Source of the DNA: Candidatus Bathyarchaeota archaeon
GTDB lineage: Archaea; Thermoproteota; Bathyarchaeia; Bathyarchaeales; Bathycorpusculaceae
Assembly: GCA_018396705.1 (NCBI GenBank)
Contig: JAGTQZ010000008.1
Coordinates: 1 to 32,152, forward strand
Reading direction: 5' to 3'
DNA: 32,152 bases
In this document: positions 23,104 through 31,041 of the stretch, piece by piece
How the letters are laid out: each line of letters starts with the position of its first letter
Position numbering within the stretch: position 1 is the first letter of the stretch
Position numbers and translations under genes: made by a program
The notes under the pieces: generated by a model
Told to the model about the DNA's origin: nothing
The model's database searches: none
The model's input: the letters and a program-made list of their open reading frames with translations, nothing else

Positions 23104-24321
23104 TTAAAGGATTGCATGCCACAAGAGTTCAGCACAGTTGACAACTTTTATTAAACTCTCATCCTCAGCTACAGTTTTGAGACTATATTCGCACCATGGG
23201 CAAGCTGTAACTATTATGAAGCTCCCGGTACTTTCAGCCTCTTTAATTCTTTCTTTCGCAGCAAACTTCATAAGATCAGGAAAAGCCGCCATAACACCCC
23301 CATTTGCACCGCAACACCATGTTCGCCCTTGATTTCTGGGTAATTCCTTTATCTCCGCACCTTTAATGCTTTTAAGGATTTTACGCGGCTCTTGGGTTAT
23401 TCTTGTGAACCTTGAGAGGTTGCAAGGATCGCTATAGGTGATTGTGACGTTTAGCACTTTTTCTGGTTTAAGTCGGCCTTCCTCAATGAGCGCATTAAGA
23501 AACTGTGTGAAGTGCTGCACTTCAAAGTTGAGGTTTCCAATTTTGGGGTAAAGTTTTTTAAATGAATAGTAGCAATGAGGACAAGGTGTAACCAACGTTT
23601 CTATTCCTAGTCCATTCAACATCTCTAAATTCTCTTCAGCTAGGTTTTGGAACAGACCTTTTTCACCTAATTGTAATTGTAATACACCACAACAATTTTC
23701 ATTTTCCCCAAGGAAACCAAAGTCTACTTTTGCCTTATTCAGAAGTTTCACAAATATTTTTGTAGTTTCTCTAACGGTAGGTTCTAGAGAGTACATGCAC
23801 CCGGGATAAAAAAGCACTTTAGACATCTCTTTAGTTAGATTCTTAATTTTGAAGTCTAAACCTTCTGTCCATTTTAACCGTTCTTTTCTAGGAACAAAAG
23901 GATTACCAAACTTAACAGTGTTTTCGAGAAGTGCCTTATGTTCTGGAAAAACTATGCCTCTCTCGACAAGCTGCTCTCTGACGAATTGAATCACATCAGT
24001 GATAGTTGTCCAGCCCTTTTCTATATATTCCTCGCCGAAAAACTTTTTGCCGAATATTGCGCAATTTTCTTGGCACGCTCCACACATTGTGCATTTATAA
24101 AACACTTCCGCAAGATTCTTGTCATAGCTTATAGATCCGAAAACGATGGCTCTTGCTAGTGATATTTTTCCGGAGCCAGAGTAGGCATAAAAACCATATC
24201 TCTCATAGGATGGACATACGGGAAGAAATTCTGGAAGATCTGACCATATGCAGCTGCGACATCTAATGCAAGCCATAACATCAACGCCTATGTGATCCCT
24301 TATTTCTTTCAAACTGACCAA
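23104..24321 (-). CDS. GlcF/HdrD-like iron-sulfur protein with two CCG domains
   Basis: A 405-residue cytoplasmic electron carrier. Two ferredoxin-type sites come first: C18xxC21xxC24 with C36P, and KCTMCGACQENC near residue 75-86. Then two cysteine-rich CCG domains: FYPGCMYS ... ENCCGVLQ ... PCPHC and SDPCNLSR ... WCCGANGG ... ACPWC. This order is shared by glycolate oxidase GlcF, lactate-oxidation subunits and heterodisulfide reductase HdrD. TTG 24321 is seven bases after GGAGGT. The gene follows the flavoprotein gene by 15 bases; the two very likely form one dehydrogenase complex. Acceptor (quinone, disulfide or ferredoxin) is not evident. Confidence 0.92.
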   Translation of the reverse strand: MVSLKEIRDHIGVDVMACIRCRSCIWSDLPEFLPVCPSYERYGFYAYSGSGKISLARAIVFGSISYDKNLAEVFYKCTMCGACQENCAIFGKKFFGEEYIEKGWTTITDVIQFVREQLVERGIVFPEHKALLENTVKFGNPFVPRKERLKWTEGLDFKIKNLTKEMSKVLFYPGCMYSLEPTVRETTKIFVKLLNKAKVDFGFLGENENCCGVLQLQLGEKGLFQNLAEENLEMLNGLGIETLVTPCPHCYYSFKKLYPKIGNLNFEVQHFTQFLNALIEEGRLKPEKVLNVTITYSDPCNLSRFTRITQEPRKILKSIKGAEIKELPRNQGRTWCCGANGGVMAAFPDLMKFAAKERIKEAESTGSFIIVTACPWCEYSLKTVAEDESLIKVVNCAELLWHAIL

Positions 24322-24336
24322 CTCGCCTACCTCCTG

Positions 24337-25941
24337 CTATTCAGGCCACATGTGTGGGGACATAATATTGTTTGGATCTAACGCTTTCTTAATTCTTTTT
24401 AACACCTCGTAGTAGCCACCCGTCTGTTGTAGGATTGCTTTAGCTTCCTCTCTTGTTGCTGGTGGTTTATGACCAAAAAAACCATACTTCCTTAACAATT
24501 CAGCTGAATATGTCGCATACTTCCTTAAATCCTCCCTAAGCTCATTGAACGTCCCGCCAAACCTAGAGATATAAAATCTGTGAAACATCATCCTACCCTG
24601 ATCAAAGGGCTGAATATAAGCCGAGATCAGAGACATCCCTTCTTTACCTTCGAAAAGGTCAACAAGGTGCTTCTCCATCTGCACTAAATTTCTTGGTGGA
24701 ACAAGACCTATATAAGCAGCGGTAAAAAATGGAGCCATGAGGCCGAGAGCCATTGCTGGTGAGCGAGGTGGTTCATGTTTCACATGCCTCTCTACACACA
24801 TTTCATAAAAGTATGGAAAAACACGCTTAAAATCCTCATGATTATAAACAGTTCCCCCGTTCTCTCGAGCGAGTCTATCACAAACTTTAATCTGCGCCTC
24901 AACAACTTCTTTGAATCCTTCAAAAGTTGTGACTGTAAGCCAAAGTGGCACTCCTTCAGGAGGATCGTAGAAATTTCGAGGACTCCATGTATCGTATGGA
25001 ATCAACTCTCCGTCAAGGACGTTTCCGTACAGCATTTTTCCCCATCGTTCCATCTGTAAAAGCGCTACCCAATGCCAGATAACTACATGTTCGGCAGCAC
25101 CGCGAAGACACACCTGCCTACAGAATTTCACGGCAGACTCCGTTGAATTAAAACCAGTTATGTGAAAGTTGGCTACCTCCCCTTGCGGATAAATTCTCAA
25201 CGCGAATTTAGTGACAACGCCTAACATACCATTAGCATTCAACCAAAGGCCGTGTATATCTGGAAAGTTGAAGTATTGATGAGCCCAGCTTCCATGTTCA
25301 GCGACAGCTCCACCTGTTCTAACTAACGTTCCGTCCGGCAACACCACTTCAAAACCTAAAATATCGTCAAAACCTCCACTTCCTCTATGTCCCTGAACTT
25401 GTGTAGTTGCAGGACCGAAAACACTCAGCTGAGGATTATAACTGCCTTTTGAATGCCAATACTTGAGCGGTTGCAATGCTTTATAAAGCTGACCATTCGT
25501 GACACCTGGTTCAAGAACGACGTATCCTTCATCAGTATTTATCTCTATTATCCTGTTCATTCCAGACATGTCGAGGACTATGCCACGTGGAATACAAAAG
25601 GTAGAAGAAGCTGAAAGAAGACACCCACCAGCCACAGGGGTTACTGGTATAATGTGTTTATTAGCTATCCTAAGCGCGGCTTGAACATGTTCTACCTCTT
25701 TTGGTCGAATAACTATCTCTGGAACAAGAAACGGCACCGCACCGTAACTTGCGCACACCGCTGGATTGTCTGACACATTTTCATCACCAATGAGTCTTTT
25801 AAGTTCTCCAACAACCTCCCTTTTTAACTGCTCAGACATCCTATTTTTAAACTCTGGAAACATTGCCAAAATATCCGGATACATTGCAGCAAAAGGAGTG
25901 TCCTTGACAGATTCTTCTAGCATAGAGGGGTCAAAAACCAT
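24337..25941 (-). CDS. FAD-linked oxidase, PCMH/VAO-type flavoprotein
   Basis: A flavoprotein of about 534 residues. The FAD-binding PCMH domain spans about 60-260: VRPKEVEHVQ-like entry (VIRPKEVEHVQAALRIANKH), VTPVAGGCLLS at the pyrophosphate, VVLEPGVTNGQLYKAL, GHRGSGGFDDILGFEVVLPD and NANGMLGVVTKFAL. The C-terminal substrate domain ends with LKRIKKALDPNNIMSPHMWP. The family covers glycolate and lactate dehydrogenases as well as 4-cresol dehydrogenase and vanillyl-alcohol oxidase; the long C-terminal domain with many aromatic residues resembles the latter group, but the covalent FAD residue cannot be assigned by eye. ATG 25941 lies two bases after the upstream stop, behind AGGAGGT; TTG 25953 would overlap it. 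Confidence 0.92.
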   Translation of the reverse strand: MVFDPSMLEESVKDTPFAAMYPDILAMFPEFKNRMSEQLKREVVGELKRLIGDENVSDNPAVCASYGAVPFLVPEIVIRPKEVEHVQAALRIANKHIIPVTPVAGGCLLSASSTFCIPRGIVLDMSGMNRIIEINTDEGYVVLEPGVTNGQLYKALQPLKYWHSKGSYNPQLSVFGPATTQVQGHRGSGGFDDILGFEVVLPDGTLVRTGGAVAEHGSWAHQYFNFPDIHGLWLNANGMLGVVTKFALRIYPQGEVANFHITGFNSTESAVKFCRQVCLRGAAEHVVIWHWVALLQMERWGKMLYGNVLDGELIPYDTWSPRNFYDPPEGVPLWLTVTTFEGFKEVVEAQIKVCDRLARENGGTVYNHEDFKRVFPYFYEMCVERHVKHEPPRSPAMALGLMAPFFTAAYIGLVPPRNLVQMEKHLVDLFEGKEGMSLISAYIQPFDQGRMMFHRFYISRFGGTFNELREDLRKYATYSAELLRKYGFFGHKPPATREEAKAILQQTGGYYEVLKRIKKALDPNNIMSPHMWPE

Positions 25942-25943
25942 TT

Positions 25944-26315
25944 TTAGGTGCAACCTCCTTCCATTGTCAAACCCAACTTTCTCAGCATAAATGATGCTCT
26001 ATATGCTACTAATGCGGAAGTGGGAGCAACCACCTTCACTTGAATGTCTCCCTTTAAATATAGATTCCGCATAATATTTCTAATGTTTTTAAATTCTTTT
26101 TCGCAAGCCAGAGAATTGATAGCATCCTTATTTATTTTAAATACAACTAAGGGTTTATCATTTTCTGAAGGTTGCAGAAAATTAACCCCAGCATGGTTTC
26201 TAGCTACTTTGTAAATGTCACCATTTAGGACTAAGTAAATCACAGCTCCCTCGCGCAATTCTAGAAAAGCTTCTTTAAATAGTCCATATACGAGGTTCTC
26301 AAAAGTCCCAATCAT
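25944..26315 (-). CDS. Small protein, possibly SCP2-like
   Basis: A 123-residue protein directly before the flavoprotein gene. The pattern resembles the SCP-2 lipid-carrier fold: a helix FENLVYGLFKEAFLEL, strands around GAVIYLVLNGDIYKVA, the PLVVFKINKDAINSLA strand-helix, and the MRNLYLKGDIQVKVVAPTSA end followed by a helix. The match is by eye and weak. ATG 26315 follows GGTGT by four bases. Its place in the operon suggests that it helps bind or present a hydrophobic substrate to the flavoenzyme; this is a hypothesis. Confidence 0.6.
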   Translation of the reverse strand: MIGTFENLVYGLFKEAFLELREGAVIYLVLNGDIYKVARNHAGVNFLQPSENDKPLVVFKINKDAINSLACEKEFKNIRNIMRNLYLKGDIQVKVVAPTSALVAYRASFMLRKLGLTMEGGCT

Positions 26316-26393
26316 TTAAACACCTTAATTGAGATTTTTTAATAACACTTATATACTATAAAGACCTTTCGATTGGATACGTTTAAATTTGAT

Positions 26394-26678
26394 CTAACTA
26401 GTTTTTAATTGTTCTTCCATCCATTTGAGCTTTTGATAAAGCCTTCTTTCTTGGTTTTTAAAAGAGTGTATCTTCACGTTTAAATATTCCTCTCGCCCTG
26501 TCAGTTCTTTAGCTCTCTCCCTACAGACTTTTTCGCTTATTTTTTTGATTTCCATAAGTTCTGCTTCGAGTCTTCGCCTTTTCGCCAAAACGTTTAAAAA
26601 ACAAACTTTAAGTCTATGAAGCATAGCCATTTTTAATAAGATATCCTCAATCTGCTCGTTCCCAGTCATATCCGCCAA
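26394..26678 (-). CDS. Small coiled-coil hypothetical protein
   Basis: A 94-residue, highly charged and almost entirely helical protein. Heptad-like patterns run from about residue 30 (LAKRRRLEAELMEIKKISEK) to the end (KNQERRLYQKLKWMEEQLKT). Two cysteines at about 27 and 52 have no motif. The start is TTG 26678 or, nine bases later, ATG 26669; neither has a strong binding site. It lies between the flavoprotein operon and the first binding-protein gene. It could be a small regulator or scaffold. Not recognised. Confidence 0.55.
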   Translation of the reverse strand: MADMTGNEQIEDILLKMAMLHRLKVCFLNVLAKRRRLEAELMEIKKISEKVCRERAKELTGREEYLNVKIHSFKNQERRLYQKLKWMEEQLKTS

Positions 26679-26881
26679 CCTAGACTAATGTCAATTATCA
26701 ATAAAAACTCATTCTATTCAACTTTTCAACATTTCCAATGCAGCTCAGCGACGCTTCAGGAACATAGTTGTAGACCGAACACAGTATAAAATCATTTTAA
26801 CGGGAACCAACCTTCCGAATGGATTACAAGGTCCATATTCAAAAAGATGTGAGGGGGGATTTTTGATTAAAGTCTTAAGGT

Positions 26882-28213
26882 TTAGGGAAGCGGGAATAAT
26901 GGTTCACGTGTAGGTTGTAGATCCGGATTTGGCGAGTAAACAATCTCCATCTTCAGCTTTCCATGCTCATCTACAAACCATTGACCTACATAAAGCACTT
27001 GAGGACAAAAGTGGAAATCTTTTACGAACTTTACTCTTCCAAACGCCATTGCAACAACGTCAATGTTAGATAAGGCATCCAGTATTTTTTCAGGATCCAG
27101 ACTTCCAGCCATTTCTATTGCTCTACATGCCACTTCAGCCCACGAATACGCGCTTAAAGCATCTGACCAAGATCTCCCAGTTTCCTCTGTCCAATCCTCA
27201 GCCAGCTGCATGTTGGTTCTCCCGCCGTAGTAACTTTTGTATGGTATATATGGGTTCCATACGTTAAATGGATCAACCAAACCGACGGCAAGGTTTGGAT
27301 CACCTATCGCTGCTACGTCCTCATAGTTTTTGAGGGCCCTTCCATCCAGAACCATTTTCGGCTTCCATCCTAAACTTGTGGCTTGTCTCCACATAGTTGC
27401 AAAATCGCTTCCAATGGATAGTCCCCAAAGAACTTCGGCTTGAGCATCTTTCCATTCGCGGATTATTGCTGTAAAGTCCATAGTTCCAGGAGCATATTGA
27501 CCAAGACGTTTTTCAACACCAACAACAGTATACCCGGCACCTTGCAAGATTCCAGTTGCAAGATCATACCAAGGTCTGCCATCAGCATCATCCGGTGCAA
27601 ACAACGCTACTTTACCATTGATTTCTTCACGGAACAAATTAGTGAAGTCCAAATAATTTCCAATGGCAGAATACCCAGGCTTACCAGCCCTAAAGTCTCC
27701 TTCCGGAACTGGTGTAACAAGTACCGGGCCTATAGCCCATGCATACTCATAGGGTCCGGAATTCCACCATGGCTCCATAACCCCGTCCACAAGCGCAGGC
27801 ACCTTAAATTTGTCCACCGCGCCTGAAACTGGAATATGAATTATTGGTGGACCTGGATTAGTAAGTATTATGTGGACTTTGTCTTGGAGTATTAGTTGTT
27901 CGACTAGGGCTGTTGCTTTTGAGGGGTCGCTGGAGTCGTCGTATTGTATTAGTTTGACTTGGAGTTTTCGGCCGCCGACATTTAAACCACCAAGGTTATT
28001 CACATCCTCAACACATTTCTTAATACCAAAGGCAGCTGGTTGACCGAATGCGGCCATGAATCCTGTCATTGAAACTAGATTTCCAATTCGGACCTCCTCA
28101 ACTCCTCCGGGAGTTGTGTAAAGATATACTAAGACGCCGACGATAGCAGCGACGATTATTACGATCGCCACCAAAAGCACCTTCAAACGGAAAGCAACGC
28201 CTTTTCTATTCAT
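26882..28213 (-). CDS. LivK-type ABC substrate-binding protein, membrane-anchored
   Basis: A 443-residue periplasmic-type binding protein (type I fold) that would deliver the ligand to LivHM. Residues about 10-33 form one hydrophobic helix (VLLVAIVIIVAAIVGVLVYL) with no lipobox cysteine, so it is probably tethered by an uncleaved helix. Fold marks: VRIGNLVSMTGFMAAFGQPA, LQVKLIQYDDSSDPSKAT, KVALFAPDDADGRPWY, and MDFTAIIREWKDAQAEVLWG. The ligand pocket is rich in Trp and Tyr (EPWWNSGPYEYAWAIG), compatible with a planar or aromatic ligand. ATG 28213 is favoured over GTG 28222 by the AGTGGT site. It shares identical DNA patches with the paralogue at the window edge. Confidence 0.92.
   Translation of the reverse strand: MNRKGVAFRLKVLLVAIVIIVAAIVGVLVYLYTTPGGVEEVRIGNLVSMTGFMAAFGQPAAFGIKKCVEDVNNLGGLNVGGRKLQVKLIQYDDSSDPSKATALVEQLILQDKVHIILTNPGPPIIHIPVSGAVDKFKVPALVDGVMEPWWNSGPYEYAWAIGPVLVTPVPEGDFRAGKPGYSAIGNYLDFTNLFREEINGKVALFAPDDADGRPWYDLATGILQGAGYTVVGVEKRLGQYAPGTMDFTAIIREWKDAQAEVLWGLSIGSDFATMWRQATSLGWKPKMVLDGRALKNYEDVAAIGDPNLAVGLVDPFNVWNPYIPYKSYYGGRTNMQLAEDWTEETGRSWSDALSAYSWAEVACRAIEMAGSLDPEKILDALSNIDVVAMAFGRVKFVKDFHFCPQVLYVGQWFVDEHGKLKMEIVYSPNPDLQPTREPLFPLP
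27423..27497. repeat. Identity patch with second livK copy (75 bases, copy 1)
   Basis: Identical over its length to 31580-31654. It codes for the segment around MDFTAIIREWKDAQAEVLWG. Flanking sequence diverges, including at silent positions. Confidence 0.85.
27866..27992. repeat. Identity patch with second livK copy (127 bases, copy 1)
   Basis: Identical to 32026-32152, where the window ends, so the true patch may be longer. It codes for the segment LQVKLIQYDDSSDPSKATAL and its neighbours. Confidence 0.9.
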
Positions 28214-28246
28214 ATTTACCACTGAACCGAAGTTAGTGGCATATAT

Positions 28247-28257
28247 CTTTATATAAG
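28247..28257 (-). promoter_or_regulatory. TATA box for first livK gene
   Basis: CTTATATAAAG on the minus strand about 40 bases before ATG 28213. The gap to the next gene upstream (about 200 bases) therefore holds an independent promoter. Confidence 0.55.
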
Positions 28258-28424
28258 GTTTACGTTACTAGGATTTTCGGAGCTTTTCCTTTAGCGTATT
28301 TGCTGCTGGGCTATTTATACTGCTAGACTAAGTAGCTAATTTAACTTTCACGAAAGCCTCCTGACGCAGGCCAGCGGTTAGGTCGTAAAAATTTTGTTAA
28401 ATATCTTTAGTATCTTGTTTATGT

Positions 28425-30944
28425 TTAGTCTATGTTTGCTTTTTCGATTTGAACTAGAAATGCGCTTACCACCATGCCAGGAACATTTTTTGAAGTTGTC
28501 TTCGATGGAGTTATAAGGTTTATGGCACCTCCTCTATCTATTTTGTATTCTACGGACAGTAAGTCAACCCCTGCCCCATGATCCATGCTAACCACTCCAG
28601 GCATTATACGCTCTGTTATGTAGGCAGCACCTAAAACGGTGCCTCTTTCATTGTAGACTTTGACTATGTCTCCATGTTTTATTCCGCGTTTTGCGGCGTC
28701 GCTTGGATGGATCCAGACTGGTTCATATAGATAGCCGTCTGGCCCTTTTATTTTGCATGTAGGTATCTCCCTAAGCCATACTATATCGTCATTTTGAGCG
28801 TGAACCCTCCATCTTGGATGGTTGCTAACCATTAGGAGCGGATATCTCTTAGCCCTTGCATGCAGCAGGCTTTCCTGATGAGTTTCGCCATAAGGAATGT
28901 AATGAGGTACTGGAGGTCTTTCGGTGTCTTCTGGAAAGTTTTCAGCAAGGCCTGTAGAATAGAACTCAAGTTTTCCGGTGGGTGTTTCCAGTCGGTTGTT
29001 GAGAGGATCCTCGTAGAAGGAACCTAAGCCTGGCTTAACATTGAGTTTCTTCTTCATCTTTTCCCATTCTTCAGGCGGTGGTGCAGGGAGGAAAAATATT
29101 TTTTTCCTTTTGAATTCCTCCCAGCTCATATATTTGGGACATACAGACTCCTCGTAAATTTTTTTGGCGAACTCTTCAAACTCTGGAAACTTCTCTAAGT
29201 AGGAATTCAACCCAATTTTTTGTGCTATTAAACGCATTATTTCATAGTCGGTCTTTGACTCGCCAATGGGCTCGATACACTTATCAACCCACCATGCAAT
29301 TGTGTACTCTGGAGGATCAACTTTAACAGCCATATCTTCTGTCTCAAAAACTGTGCATGCTGGGAGAATTATATCTGCGAATTTACAGTCATTTTCAAAC
29401 CATGGATGCACTGCCACTATGAATTCTATTTTTGGGCTTCTTAGGGCTTCGATCATTTTATAGCCTTCGTTCCAGCATGTGGTCCAGCAGCCGTTTTCAT
29501 TGAATATCATATGGATTTCAGGGTATCCCTCAAAGGGATATGTATACTTAACAAACTGGTCTTCCATTAATGCCATAATAGCACCAGTACCATACCAGCT
29601 TACTGGTGGATTGAGAATAGCGTCTGGCAACAGTGTCTTGGGAATGAAAGGTGGATTGTAAGGTATTAACCCCCAAAGGTTACCCGGGTTTATCGGCATA
29701 CCCTTTGCAGCTATAGCTTCTATCGCTCCCGAATAAATTTCTATATTCGTGGGAACACCCGGTAAGACACGTCCAAACGTCCATGTTGGAAGAAGTCTCA
29801 CCATGTGAACCCCTGGTTTCCCAAGTCCTTGCATGGACAACAGTATAGCCTCTAATCTTGCAGGCTCTGTTGAGTATGGTCCCCTTATTTTTGGTCCCCC
29901 GAATACTATGCCTATTGATGTTCTTTTAGACGCCCACTCTCTTGCTAAGGCTTTTATTGTTCTAGTGGGGACTCCCGTTATCTTTGATGCCCATTCTGGG
30001 GTTTTTGAAATCCCGTCTTCATGGCCGAGGACGTATTTTTGAAATTCTTCGAATCCATGAACGTGAGTTTTGATATATTCCTTGTCATATGTTTCCTCTT
30101 CTATCCACATGTAGGCTATTGCTAAGTACAGAGCTGCGTCGGTGTTGGGTCTTATTGGTATCCATTTGTCAGCCCACTTAACGGTCGTATAATTGGCATC
30201 TGGAGCTATGGCTATACATTTTATACCGGCCTCTTTAATCCACCACATAACTATTGAACCGCTTTGCCCACAAAACCCCCAAGAGGTAGTTTCAGGATCA
30301 GCCCCCGTGAGTATCATAAGTTCCGTATTTTCCAAAACGTCCTCGTAGATAACATCTTGAAAGTGCAATCCGCATTTAAGTCCCTCACCACCCCATACAT
30401 GCTTTGCCCCCCAGTAATACCCTTCCCAACTGTCTGGATTTCGAATAATATGTGTGCAGCCACCTAAATGCTCAAAAAGCTCATGCGCATAGAAATGTAA
30501 TGTCTGGAAGCTTGATTGTCCATGACCGTCAGCTAAAACAGCTATCGCGTGGGGACCGTACTTTTCTTTTATCCTATTAATTTCACTAGCTATGATCTCT
30601 AACGCTTCGTCCCAGCTTATTCTGACATACCCACTTTTACCTCTATTTTGAGTGTTTCGCTCACCATTTGGGTCAAAGTCAACTCGTTTTAACGGATACC
30701 TAACCCGATTCGGTGAGTATACACGTAACTTAAAGGCAAGTTCAAACGGTGCTTGCAAGGTCTTTCCAGGTTTTGTGAAAGTCTTGCCACGCGCCTTAAT
30801 CGTATAAGAAAATCCGTCAAAGAACATAGGCTTTAGTCTTATTATTTTACCATTCCTGATGTGAACTTCCGTCGGAACGTACGCGTCTGTAAAACCAAGC
30901 AGACTTGTAGGCACATAACTTTTCCTTATATCACTTCCATTCAT
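28425..30944 (-). CDS. Molybdopterin enzyme without cluster domain, pyrogallol-phloroglucinol transhydroxylase-like
   Basis: An 839-residue DMSO-reductase superfamily protein that lacks the N-terminal cysteines for an iron-sulfur cluster; it begins with an unusual domain (HIRNGKIIRLKPMFFDGFSY) and reaches the family core at VRYPLKRVDFDPNGERN (81-97) and ISWDEALEII. Two features recall the large subunit of pyrogallol transhydroxylase: the absent cluster, and D171-S172-W173 with H141 thirty residues earlier, the same spacing as its active-site His 144 and Asp 174-Ser 175-Trp 176 (from memory). Ser 172 would bind the metal. Later marks are GADPETTSWG, NENGCWTTCW and the C-terminal ARAKRYPLLMVSNHPRWRVH. 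ATG 30944 follows GGTGA by four bases. It lies between two binding-protein genes. Subfamily is likely, substrate uncertain. Confidence 0.85.
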   Translation of the reverse strand: MNGSDIRKSYVPTSLLGFTDAYVPTEVHIRNGKIIRLKPMFFDGFSYTIKARGKTFTKPGKTLQAPFELAFKLRVYSPNRVRYPLKRVDFDPNGERNTQNRGKSGYVRISWDEALEIIASEINRIKEKYGPHAIAVLADGHGQSSFQTLHFYAHELFEHLGGCTHIIRNPDSWEGYYWGAKHVWGGEGLKCGLHFQDVIYEDVLENTELMILTGADPETTSWGFCGQSGSIVMWWIKEAGIKCIAIAPDANYTTVKWADKWIPIRPNTDAALYLAIAYMWIEEETYDKEYIKTHVHGFEEFQKYVLGHEDGISKTPEWASKITGVPTRTIKALAREWASKRTSIGIVFGGPKIRGPYSTEPARLEAILLSMQGLGKPGVHMVRLLPTWTFGRVLPGVPTNIEIYSGAIEAIAAKGMPINPGNLWGLIPYNPPFIPKTLLPDAILNPPVSWYGTGAIMALMEDQFVKYTYPFEGYPEIHMIFNENGCWTTCWNEGYKMIEALRSPKIEFIVAVHPWFENDCKFADIILPACTVFETEDMAVKVDPPEYTIAWWVDKCIEPIGESKTDYEIMRLIAQKIGLNSYLEKFPEFEEFAKKIYEESVCPKYMSWEEFKRKKIFFLPAPPPEEWEKMKKKLNVKPGLGSFYEDPLNNRLETPTGKLEFYSTGLAENFPEDTERPPVPHYIPYGETHQESLLHARAKRYPLLMVSNHPRWRVHAQNDDIVWLREIPTCKIKGPDGYLYEPVWIHPSDAAKRGIKHGDIVKVYNERGTVLGAAYITERIMPGVVSMDHGAGVDLLSVEYKIDRGGAINLITPSKTTSKNVPGMVVSAFLVQIEKANID

Positions 30945-31041
30945 ATTTTCACCTTGAAGCTATAGTTTGTTTTATCCATCTTTTTTATGTTTGAAATAAA
31001 AATGAAGATTGTTAATATGTGAATTCAATTATTAACTTTTG

